A stretch of DNA of 64,000 nt from Xanthobacteraceae bacterium (GTDB lineage Bacteria; Pseudomonadota; Alphaproteobacteria; Rhizobiales; Xanthobacteraceae). This document shows positions 34,137-41,700 of this stretch, piece by piece. Under the pieces are notes generated by a model that saw nothing but the letters and a program-made list of their open reading frames with translations, was not told the origin of the DNA and searched no databases. Positions within the stretch are counted from its first letter, which is position 1. Each line of letters starts with the position of its first letter. Position numbers and translations under genes: made by a program. The stretch is from positions 62,001-126,000 of the forward strand of contig JAQSWY010000007.1 in NCBI GenBank assembly GCA_029266425.1, given 5' to 3'.

Positions 34137-35876
34137 TCAATGATTGTCGCGCGGCACCGGCGAACCGGAGCGCCCGACCAGGAAGTCGAAATCCGCGCCG
34201 CGGTCGGCCTGCAGCACGTGGTCGATATAGAGCCGGGTGTAGCCGCGCTCGGCATGGGGTGCAGGGGGCGTCCAGGCGGCGCGGCGCACCGCGAGCTCCG
34301 CCTCGTCGACATGCAGATGCAGCGAGCGGGCGGGCACGTCGAGCGTGATCAGGTCGCCATTGCGCACCAAAGCGAGCGGTCCGCCAGCGGTCGCTTCCGG
34401 GGCGACGTGGAGCACCACAGTGCCATAGGCGGTTCCGGACATGCGGGCATCGGAGATGCGGATCATGTCGCGCACGCCCTGGCGCAAAAGCTTTGCCGGC
34501 AAAGGCATGTTGCCGACCTCGGCCATGCCGGGATAGCCCTTTGGCCCGCAATGCTTCAGCACCATGATGCAGGAGGCGTCGATATCGAGATCGTCGTCAT
34601 TCACCGCGTGGTGCATCTCCTCGACCGATTCGAACACCACGGCGCGGCCGGTGTGCCGCATCAGCTCGGGCGAGGCGGCGGAGGGCTTGATCACCGCCCC
34701 ATCGGGGGCGAGGTTGCCGGTGAGGATGGCGATGCCGGCTTCCGGCTTGAACGGCTCCTCGAACGGGGTGATCACCTCGCTGTTCCAGCAGGAGGCCTCG
34801 CGGACATTCTCCCAGATGGAGCGCCCGTTTACGGTCGGGGCGTCCTTGTTGAGGAGGCCGCGCTCGCCGAGCGCGCGCAGCACCACCGGCAGCCCGCCGG
34901 CATAATAGAAGTCCTCCATCAGGAAGCGCCCTGACGGCATCAGGTCGACGAGGCAGTGCACGTCACGGCCGAGACGGTCGAAATCCTCGAGCGTGAGTTC
35001 GATCCCCACCCGCCCGGCAATGGCCAGCAGATGCACCACCGCATTGGTCGAGCCGCCGATCGCCGCCAGCGTGCGAATGGCGTTCTCGAACGCCTGCCGG
35101 GTGAGGATGTCGGAGGGTTTGAGATCCTCGCGCACCATGTCGACGATCCGCCTTCCGGCCATGCGGGCGAGCTGGTTGCGGCGGGCATCTGCGGCAGGGA
35201 TGGCGGCGTTCTCCGGCATTCCGATGCCGAGTGCCTCCACCATCGAGGCCATGGTCGAGGCGGTGCCCATGGTCATGCAATGGCCGCTGGAGCGGTTCAT
35301 CCCCCCCTCGGCCTCGTGGAATTCTTGGATAGTGATCTCGCCGGCGCGCAACTGCTCGCTCATCGAGATGATGCTGGTGCCAGAGCCGATGATCTGGCCG
35401 CGATAGACGCCTCGCAGTTGCGGGCCGCCGGAGACCCCGATCGCCGGCAAATCGGCCGAGGCCGCCCCCATCAGCAGCGCCGGGGTAGTCTTGTCGCAGC
35501 CCATCAGCAGCACCACGCCGTCGAGCGGGTGGGCGCGGATCGCTTCCTCGACATCCATCGAGGCGAGGTTGCGGAACAGCATGGCTGTCGGGCGCATCGT
35601 CACCTCGCCGAGCGAGGAGACCGGGAATTCTAGCGGGAAGCCGCCGGCTTCCAGCACGCCGTAGCGTACATGCTCGGCGATGGCGCTGAAATGCGCGTTG
35701 CACGGCGTCAGCTCGGATCCGCTGTTGCAGATGCCGATCACCGGCTTGCCTTCGAACTGGTCCTGCGGGAAGCCGCTGTTCTTCAGGAAGGACCGGTAAT
35801 AGAAGCCCATCTTGTCCTGCCGGCCGAACCAGGCCTGGCTGCGCAGCGTCTTCTTGTGGTTCGGGCTGTCGTCCAT
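34137..35876 (-). CDS. L-arabinonate dehydratase (IlvD/Edd family)
   Basis: The 579-residue iron-sulfur dehydratase converts L-arabinonate to L-2-keto-3-deoxyarabonate. It shows LRSQAWFGRQDKMGFYYRSF, typical of rhizobial arabinonate dehydratase. Cluster-type cysteines lie in [26 protein letters not shown] and SSGHCMTMGTAST, and the conserved ISDARMSGTAYGTVVLHVAP is intact. The enzyme differs clearly from the xylonate-type paralogue at 29336. It starts 15 bases after the GntR gene, so the two are co-transcribed. Confidence 0.92.
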   Translation of the reverse strand: MDDSPNHKKTLRSQAWFGRQDKMGFYYRSFLKNSGFPQDQFEGKPVIGICNSGSELTPCNAHFSAIAEHVRYGVLEAGGFPLEFPVSSLGEVTMRPTAMLFRNLASMDVEEAIRAHPLDGVVLLMGCDKTTPALLMGAASADLPAIGVSGGPQLRGVYRGQIIGSGTSIISMSEQLRAGEITIQEFHEAEGGMNRSSGHCMTMGTASTMASMVEALGIGMPENAAIPAADARRNQLARMAGRRIVDMVREDLKPSDILTRQAFENAIRTLAAIGGSTNAVVHLLAIAGRVGIELTLEDFDRLGRDVHCLVDLMPSGRFLMEDFYYAGGLPVVLRALGERGLLNKDAPTVNGRSIWENVREASCWNSEVITPFEEPFKPEAGIAILTGNLAPDGAVIKPSAASPELMRHTGRAVVFESVEEMHHAVNDDDLDIDASCIMVLKHCGPKGYPGMAEVGNMPLPAKLLRQGVRDMIRISDARMSGTAYGTVVLHVAPEATAGGPLALVRNGDLITLDVPARSLHLHVDEAELAVRRAAWTPPAPHAERGYTRLYIDHVLQADRGADFDFLVGRSGSPVPRDNH

Positions 35877-35891
35877 TCTCGGCTCCGTCCT

Positions 35892-36614
35892 TCAGCCGGC
35901 CGCGCCATGCCGGCGCAGGCCGTTGAAGATCACATTGGTCATCGCCGCCGAGGCGGCTTCCACGTCCTTGTCCTCGATGGCGTCGACGATCCGCTCATGG
36001 GAGAGGATGGCGATGTCGCGCTCGCGTTCCTCGACCGGGGCGCTGAGCAGGAAGGAGGTGCGCAGCGCCGCCTCGATCACCGCGCCGATCGAGCGCATGA
36101 AGGGATTGCCCGAGGCATTGGCGACCGCGAGATGCAGCGAAAGATCGCCATCGGCGAAGCCCACCGAATCCGACGGCTCGCGGCGCATCCGCTCGATGCT
36201 GCGGCGCATCTCCGTGAGGTCGTCGGTGCTGCGCCGCTCGGCGGCCAGCGAGGCGGCCCGCGGCTCCACCGCGAGGCGGATTTCGGCGAGATCGCGCAGG
36301 AAGCGCTTGTCGATGCCGGCGTCGAGATGCCAGGCCAGCACGTCGGGATCGAACATGTTCCACGAAGCGCGCTCGCGCACCACGGTGCCAACCCGCGCCT
36401 TGGTGCTGAGCAACCCCTTCGCCACCAGGGTCTTTACGCTCTCGCGCAGCACCGGGCGCGAGACCCCGAACAGCAGCGTGAGCTCCGCGTCGCCCGGCAG
36501 CTTGGCGCCCTCGGGGTAGCGCCCGGCGATGATGTCGATGCCGATGGTCCGCGCCACTTCCGCATGGTTGGAATGGGCGCGACGGGCCGGGATGATGACC
36601 AGCTGGGAATTCAT
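35892..36614 (-). CDS. GntR/FadR-family transcriptional regulator
   Basis: The 240-residue protein has an N-terminal winged helix-turn-helix (AKLPGDAELTLLFGVSRPVL) and a C-terminal FCD ligand domain with the conserved acidic/His pattern (ADGDLSLHLAVANASGNP, LSHERIVDAIEDKD). It probably represses the surrounding operon until a sugar acid intermediate binds. The palindrome at 41452 is the best candidate operator. The track extends the ORF upstream to 37592, but the ATG at 36614, with AGGAG upstream and an ATGA overlap with yjfF, is clearly the start. Confidence 0.92.
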   Translation of the reverse strand: MNSQLVIIPARRAHSNHAEVARTIGIDIIAGRYPEGAKLPGDAELTLLFGVSRPVLRESVKTLVAKGLLSTKARVGTVVRERASWNMFDPDVLAWHLDAGIDKRFLRDLAEIRLAVEPRAASLAAERRSTDDLTEMRRSIERMRREPSDSVGFADGDLSLHLAVANASGNPFMRSIGAVIEAALRTSFLLSAPVEERERDIAILSHERIVDAIEDKDVEAASAAMTNVIFNGLRRHGAAG

Positions 36615-37624
36615 CGCGCTGCAACTCCTCGGGCTGCAATCCCTTGGGTCGCAACTCCTGCCGTACGGCTGCCCGAGCGCTTCGCGAGGCCGACCATCGC
36701 CTGCTGGAAAGCGATGAAGGCGAACAGCAGGATGCCGGTCGCGATCTTGGTCCACCAGCTCGACAGCGTCCCGTCGAAATTGATGTAGGTCTGGATCAGC
36801 CCCTGGATCAACACGCCGATGAAGGTGCCGAACACGAAGCCATAGCCGCCGGTGAGCAGCGTGCCGCCGATCACCACCGCGGCGATGGTGTCGAGCTCGA
36901 CGCCGACCGCCGAGAGCGAATAGCCGGACGAGGTGTAGAGCGAGAAGACGATGCCCGACAGGCCCGCGAGCACGCTGGAGAGCATGTAGATGCGGATCGT
37001 GGTCTGCCCGACCCGCACCCCCATCAGCGCGGTCGAGGTTCGGCTGCCGCCGAGCGCATAGACATTGGCGCCGAAGCGGGTGAAGTGCAGCAGCACGATG
37101 CCGAACGCGAACACGGCGAGCATGATGAGTGCGACCACCGTAAGCCGCCCGCCTCCGGGCAGGCGGATCGCGTACGACGCCAGGTCGGAATAGAGCGGCG
37201 CGTTGATCGGTATCGATTCCGTCGACATCAGGAAGCTTGCCCCGCGCGCCAGGAACATGCCGGCGAGCGTGACGATGAAGGGCGGCATCTCGAAATACTG
37301 GATCACCGCGCCCATGGCCGCGCCGAAGAGCGCGCAGATGACGAGGATGAGCGCGAAGGCGGCAAAGGGCGGCACGCCGTGGCGCTCGATGGCCAGCGCC
37401 AGGAACACGGTGGTGAAGCCGATCACCGAGCCGACCGAGAGATCGATGCCGCCGGAGATGATGACGAAGGTCATGCCTACCGCGACGATGCCGAGGAAGG
37501 CGTTGTCGGTGAGCAGGTTCGCCACCACCCGCGTCGAGGCGAAGTTCGGGAACTGCACCGAGCAGATGATAAAGCCGGCGATGAAGACGCACGTCGTGAC
37601 GAAGACCGGGAGCAGACGGTTCAT
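36611..37624 (-). CDS. yjfF: Sugar (galactofuranose-type) ABC transporter permease YjfF
   Basis: The 337-residue permease of the CUT2 family has about eight to ten membrane spans. Family blocks are AVGMTFVIISGGIDLSVGSV, MPPFIVTLAGMFLARGASFL, GANVYALGGSRTSTALMGVR and LDTIAAVVIGGTLLTGGYGF. It pairs with the YtfT-like permease to form a heterodimeric channel. The C-terminus ends with a repetitive GVATQGIAARGVAAR that arises from short imperfect repeats in the DNA. The ATGA overlap with ytfT defines the start. Confidence 0.9.
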   Translation of the reverse strand: MNRLLPVFVTTCVFIAGFIICSVQFPNFASTRVVANLLTDNAFLGIVAVGMTFVIISGGIDLSVGSVIGFTTVFLALAIERHGVPPFAAFALILVICALFGAAMGAVIQYFEMPPFIVTLAGMFLARGASFLMSTESIPINAPLYSDLASYAIRLPGGGRLTVVALIMLAVFAFGIVLLHFTRFGANVYALGGSRTSTALMGVRVGQTTIRIYMLSSVLAGLSGIVFSLYTSSGYSLSAVGVELDTIAAVVIGGTLLTGGYGFVFGTFIGVLIQGLIQTYINFDGTLSSWWTKIATGILLFAFIAFQQAMVGLAKRSGSRTAGVATQGIAARGVAAR

Positions 37625-38613
37625 TTGCGTCCCCCCAGCAAAAGCGTGATGCCGGACAGCCGCGGCGACTGCATCAGCAGCACCACCATCACCACCACGG
37701 CCTTGACCACAAGATTGAACTCGGGCGGGTAGCCGGAGAGCAGGATGCCGGTGTTCATCGCCTGGATGATCAGCGCGCCGAGCACGGCGAGGACCAGGCT
37801 GAACCGCCCGCCGAACAGCGAGGTGCCGCCGATCACCACCGCCAGTATGGCGTCGAGCTCGAGCCAGAGCCCGGCATTGTTGGCGTCGGCGCCGAGTATG
37901 TCGGCCGCGGCGATGACGCCGGCGAGAGCGGCGCACAAGCCGCACCAGACATAGACCGCGATCGTCATCGCCCGCGTGCCGACACCGGCAAGCGCGCTCG
38001 CCTTGGCGTTGCCGCCGGTCGCCTCGATCATCAGGCCGAGGGCGGTGCCGCGCACCAGTATGAGCGTCACCAGCAGCATGCCGAAGGTGACGGCGACCGC
38101 CGCCGGCACGCCCATGACCGAGCCGCCGCCGAACCAGGCGAGATCGGGCGAGGTGAAGGTGACGATGCGCCCCTCGGTGATGAGCTGGGCAATGCCGCGC
38201 CCGGCGACCATCAGGATCAGCGTCGCCACGATCGGCTGGATGCCGAGCACCGCGACGAGGATTCCGTTCCACAGTCCGCACAGCAGGCCCGCGCCGAGCG
38301 CCGCGCTGAGCACCACCGGCAGCGCGTGGCTGTCGGCGAGGCTCGCCGCGATGGCACCCGAGATCGCCATCACCGCGCCGACCGAGAGATCGATGCCACG
38401 GGTCGCGATGACCAGCACCATGCCGATCGCCAGCAGCGCCACCGGCGCGCCGCGATTGAACACGTCGACGAGGCTGCCGAACAGCCGGCCGTCCTGCAGC
38501 CGGACGTCGAAGAATTGCGGCGACACCGTCCAGTTGATCGCAAGGATCGCCAGGAAGGCGATGATCTGTGCAGTGCCGCTGGTGGTACCGATCTTGGGCA
38601 GGCGAAGCGCCAT
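37621..38613 (-). CDS. ytfT: Sugar (galactofuranose-type) ABC transporter permease YtfT
   Basis: The 330-residue CUT2 permease contains AIGMVLVIATRGIDLSVGAV, GIQPIVATLILMVAGRGIAQ, GGNAKASALAGV and AILAVVIGGTSLFGGRFSLV. ATRGIDLSVG is the YtfT-type variant of the family motif. The start MALRLPKIGTTSGTAQ follows a GGGAGGG site. The longer track ORF continues into sequence coding for the ATPase in another frame and is not real. It sits between the ATPase and the second permease. Confidence 0.9.
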   Translation of the reverse strand: MALRLPKIGTTSGTAQIIAFLAILAINWTVSPQFFDVRLQDGRLFGSLVDVFNRGAPVALLAIGMVLVIATRGIDLSVGAVMAISGAIAASLADSHALPVVLSAALGAGLLCGLWNGILVAVLGIQPIVATLILMVAGRGIAQLITEGRIVTFTSPDLAWFGGGSVMGVPAAVAVTFGMLLVTLILVRGTALGLMIEATGGNAKASALAGVGTRAMTIAVYVWCGLCAALAGVIAAADILGADANNAGLWLELDAILAVVIGGTSLFGGRFSLVLAVLGALIIQAMNTGILLSGYPPEFNLVVKAVVVMVVLLMQSPRLSGITLLLGGRK

Positions 38614-38630
38614 AATCGAGCTGCCCTCCC

Positions 38631-40175
38631 TCACGCCGCGGCCGGTTCGGTGGCGGCGATCGCCGCCAGGATCGCGGAGACGTTGATCGCCTCGCCCTCG
38701 AGCGTCGCGACATGGGCGCGGTCGCGCAGCACGACCACCTGGTCTGCATAGGTGACGATCTCCTCCAGTTCCGAGGAGACGACGAGCAGCGCCAGCCCCT
38801 CGGCGCAGAGGTCGCGGATCAGGCGGATGATCTCGGCATGGGCGCCGACATCGATGCCGCGTGTCGGCTCGTCGAGAATGAGAAGACGCGGCGCCGTCGC
38901 CAGCCAGCGGGCGAGCAGCGCCTTCTGCTGGTTGCCGCCGGAAAGCAGGCCGATCGGCCGTTCCGGATCCGGCGGACGGATATCGAGCAGCCGGATGAAC
39001 CGCCGGGCGATCTCGTCCTGCTCGCGGCGCGAGAGCGGCTTCATGAAGCCGCGCTTCGCCTGCAGCGCCAGCACGATGTTCTCGCGCACGGTGAGCTCGG
39101 CGACGATGCCCTCGGTCTTGCGCTCCTCGGGGCAATAGCCGAATCCGTGGCGCACCGCCTCGCGCGGCGAGTGGAGCCGCACCACCTGCCCTTCGATCTG
39201 CGCCGTGCCGCTGTCGGCCCGCTCGGCGCCAAAGACGAGGCGCGCGGTCTCGGTGCGCCCGGAGCCGAGCAGCCCGGCGAGGCCGACCACTTCGCCGGGC
39301 CGAAGCGTGAGATCGAACGGCGCCACCTGGCCGGACTTGCCGAAGCCGTCGAACGCCGCATAGGGCGCGCGTTCGGTGTCGAGCGGCTGGTGGGTGCGCT
39401 CGGCGGTGGCCTCGACCAGCTCGCGGCCGAGCATCATGCGCACCAGCTCGATGCGCGGCAGAGCCGCGGTCTCGCGCTCGCCGACGAGCCGGCCATTGCG
39501 CAGCACGGTGATGCGATCCGAGATCGCATAGACTTGGTCGAGGAAGTGGGTGATGAACACGATGCCGATACCGCGCCGGGCAAGGTGGCGCATCACCCGG
39601 AACAGTATCTCGACCTCATGGGCGTCGAGGCTCGCAGTCGGCTCGTCGAGGATGAGCACACGCGCCGACATATCGACGGCGCGTGCGATGGCGGTGATGT
39701 GCTGCACCGCGACCGAATAGTCACCGAGGGGCGCGGCGACATCGATGTCGAGGCCGAACTCCTTCAGGAGCACGGCAGCGCGGCGGCGCATCTCGCCCTC
39801 GCGAACGAGTCCGAAGCGCGTCGGCTGCCGGCCGAGGAAGAGGTTCTGCGCCACCGAAAGGTTCGGCAGCAGATTGACCTCCTGATAGACGGTGGCGATG
39901 CCCGCCTTCAGCGCCGCTTCCGCGGAGTGCGGTGCGATCTCCTCGCCGTCGAGCCGCACGGTGCCGGCATCGCGCGCGACGACGCCGGTGACGACCTTGA
40001 TCAGGGTCGATTTGCCGGCGCCATTCTCCCCGAGCAGCGCATGGATCTCCCCTGCCCTGAGCGTGAAGTCGACGCCGTCGAGCGCACGCACCGCTGCGAA
40101 GCTCTTGGCGATACCATGCACTTCGAGCAGGGGCACCTCAGGCGAGGACAGGTCGCGATCGGCGTGCGCTGACAT
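38631..40175 (-). CDS. ytfR: Sugar ABC transporter ATP-binding protein YtfR
   Basis: The 514-residue double ABC ATPase of the CUT2 type has two modules. The first has GENGAGKSTLIKVVTGVV and VLILDEPTASLDAHEVE. The second has the degenerate P-loop GLLGSGRTETARLVFGAE, LSGGNQQKALLARWLA and LLILDEPTRGIDVGAHAE. It energises the YtfT/YjfF channel. The binding-protein gene lies upstream, separated by a 224-base gap that contains a structured repeat. Confidence 0.93.
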   Translation of the reverse strand: MSAHADRDLSSPEVPLLEVHGIAKSFAAVRALDGVDFTLRAGEIHALLGENGAGKSTLIKVVTGVVARDAGTVRLDGEEIAPHSAEAALKAGIATVYQEVNLLPNLSVAQNLFLGRQPTRFGLVREGEMRRRAAVLLKEFGLDIDVAAPLGDYSVAVQHITAIARAVDMSARVLILDEPTASLDAHEVEILFRVMRHLARRGIGIVFITHFLDQVYAISDRITVLRNGRLVGERETAALPRIELVRMMLGRELVEATAERTHQPLDTERAPYAAFDGFGKSGQVAPFDLTLRPGEVVGLAGLLGSGRTETARLVFGAERADSGTAQIEGQVVRLHSPREAVRHGFGYCPEERKTEGIVAELTVRENIVLALQAKRGFMKPLSRREQDEIARRFIRLLDIRPPDPERPIGLLSGGNQQKALLARWLATAPRLLILDEPTRGIDVGAHAEIIRLIRDLCAEGLALLVVSSELEEIVTYADQVVVLRDRAHVATLEGEAINVSAILAAIAATEPAAA

Positions 40176-40220
40176 AGGTAAGGCGCTTCCCCTCAGTGTC
40201 TCTCGTAGTCAGCCAATGAT

Positions 40221-40357
40221 CGTCATGCCCGGGCTTGTCCCGGACATCCACGTCCTTGGCAGCGGCTCAGCCGTGGATGGCCGGGGAAAGCCGAGGCCAC
40301 TGCCTCGGCGTCTCTCGAGAGACGGCGACCGTAGGTCGCCTTCGCCCGGACATGACG
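40221..40357. repeat. Structured multi-stem palindromic element between ytfQ and ytfR
   Basis: The outer arms CGTCATGCCCGGG and CCCGGACATGACG enclose at least four smaller inverted repeats: CATCCACG/CGTGGATG, GCCGAGG/CCTCGGC, the self-complementary GTCTCTCGAGAGAC and GGCGACC-GTA-GGTCGCC. It is a longer relative of the simple GTCATCCCCGG palindromes elsewhere in the window. In the transcript it would fold into a branched structure between the binding protein and the ATPase, probably lowering downstream expression. Confidence 0.7.
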
Positions 40358-40399
40358 TTGAAATGATCCATCCGCCACGCCGAATAGGCGTTCAACTCC

Positions 40400-41362
40400 T
40401 CAATAACCGAGGTCCTTCTTGCTGTTGTAGATCTTCTGCGGATCGTCCGCCGCAGTGTAGAGCTTGGACTCGGTCTGGATCCACTTGGGCGGCACCGTGC
40501 CCTTGGTCTTGAAGGCGACGATGGCGTCGAAGGCCGGGCCGGCCATGTTCGGCGTCAGTTCGACCGTGGCGTTTGCCTCGCCCGCGGCCATCGCCTTGAA
40601 GATATCCGGCACCGCGTCGATCGAGACGGTGAGGACTTCCTTGCCCGGCTTCAGCCCGGCTTCCTTCATCGCCTGGATGGCGCCGACCATCATGTCGTCA
40701 TTGTGGGCATAGACCGCGCAGATGTTCTTGCCGCCGCCTTCGGCCTTGATGAAGCTCTCCATCACTTCCTTGCCCTTGGCGCGGGTGAAGTCGCCGGTCT
40801 GGCTGCGCACCACCTTGATGTTGGAGTGGCTGGCGATGGCGGTGTCGAAGCCCTTCTTGCGATTGGCGGCGACGCTGGCACCGACCGTGCCCTGGAGTTC
40901 GACGACATTGCACGGCTTGGTGCCGACGGTCTTCGCCAGCCATTCGCCGGCCACCGCGCCCTCGTGCACGCTGTCGGAGGTGACCGCGGTCAGATAGAGT
41001 TCCTTGCCCGAGGGGTCGATGTCACGGTCAAGCAGCACGACCGGGATCTGCGCCTCCTTGGCTTCCTTCAGCACCGAATCCCAACCGGTGGAGACGACCG
41101 GCGCGAGGAAGATGGCGTCGACGCCCTGGGCGATGAAGGAGCGGATCGCCTTGATCTGGTTCTCCTGCTTCTGCTGGGCGTCGGCGATCTTGAAATTGAT
41201 GTTCCGCTTCTTGGCTTCGGCCTTGGAGACCACGGTCTCGGCGGCACGCCAGCCGGACTCCGAACCGATCTGCGAAAAGCCGACGGTGAGTTCGGCCGCG
41301 CTGGCGCTGAAGCCGAGGGCGGTCGAGAGGGCCGTGGCGGCAAGCAGGGCTTTGAGGGTCAT
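40400..41362 (-). CDS. ytfQ: Periplasmic sugar-binding protein YtfQ
   Basis: The 320-residue protein has a Sec signal (MTLKALLAATALSTALGFSA, cleaved near ASA-A). Its mature sequence is strikingly close to E. coli YtfQ, which binds galactofuranose and also arabinofuranose-type sugars: LTVGFSQIGSESGWRAAETV, ADAQQKQENQIKAIRSFIAQ, PCNVVELQGTVGASVAANRK and GDFTRAKGKEVMESFIKAEG. It is the first gene of the co-oriented arabinose/galactose run, downstream of a probable operator. Confidence 0.93.
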   Translation of the reverse strand: MTLKALLAATALSTALGFSASAAELTVGFSQIGSESGWRAAETVVSKAEAKKRNINFKIADAQQKQENQIKAIRSFIAQGVDAIFLAPVVSTGWDSVLKEAKEAQIPVVLLDRDIDPSGKELYLTAVTSDSVHEGAVAGEWLAKTVGTKPCNVVELQGTVGASVAANRKKGFDTAIASHSNIKVVRSQTGDFTRAKGKEVMESFIKAEGGGKNICAVYAHNDDMMVGAIQAMKEAGLKPGKEVLTVSIDAVPDIFKAMAAGEANATVELTPNMAGPAFDAIVAFKTKGTVPPKWIQTESKLYTAADDPQKIYNSKKDLGY

Positions 41363-41451
41363 GAGGCGTTTCTCCCGGATGATGTAAGCCGCAGCGCTTC
41401 TGCGAGCGCTTCGATGCGGCGGCTTTTATGGCACGGAAGAATGCGCCTGAA

Positions 41452-41470
41452 TAGTCATACTGTTTGACTA
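41452..41470. promoter_or_regulatory. Putative GntR-type operator upstream of ytfQ
   Basis: TAGTCA and TGACTA form a perfect 6-bp inverted repeat with a 7-base spacer, 90 bases upstream of the ytfQ start. Its size and AT-rich context suit a FadR/GntR-family operator. The only local regulator of that family is encoded at 35892-36614 in the same gene run. Confidence 0.5.
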
Positions 41471-41593
41471 ATTGGCGCCGACGCATGTGCTGGCGCGGCG
41501 CACATTCACATCAAGGCTGCCCGCAACTCGCGTGTGAGATTGAGAGGCCGGCTGCGCTCGCACTTCAGAGGGCCGACGGCCCTCCACTCGCCC

Positions 41594-41620
41594 TCATCCC
41601 CGGGCAGCCCGGAGATGAGG
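41594..41620. repeat. Palindromic intergenic repeat
   Basis: CTCATCCCCGGG and CCCGGAGATGAG pair with one mismatch around a 3-base loop. It is the same repeat type as at 747 and 5190 and lies downstream of spoVR, where it may act as that operon's terminator. Confidence 0.55.
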
Positions 41621-41700
41621 ATCAGGAGATGGTTCGTGTCGTTTCCGGCGAGTTTTGACTCGGCCTTTCAGGATGACGCCGTCGAAATTGGATGACGCAC

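Larger units (their letters stand above)
41363..41700. other. Promoter region of the arabinose/galactose gene run
   Basis: This 338-base gap separates ytfQ from the end of spoVR, both on the minus strand. The half nearer ytfQ contains the TAGTCA-N7-TGACTA palindrome in an AT-richer patch. The half nearer spoVR contains a palindromic repeat. No coding sequence is evident. Confidence 0.55.

Noticed and set aside
35892-37592. 566-codon ORF that would fuse the GntR regulator to upstream sequence
   Set aside because: The upstream part is the permease gene read in another frame; a clear ATG with AGGAG and an ATGA overlap exists at 36614.
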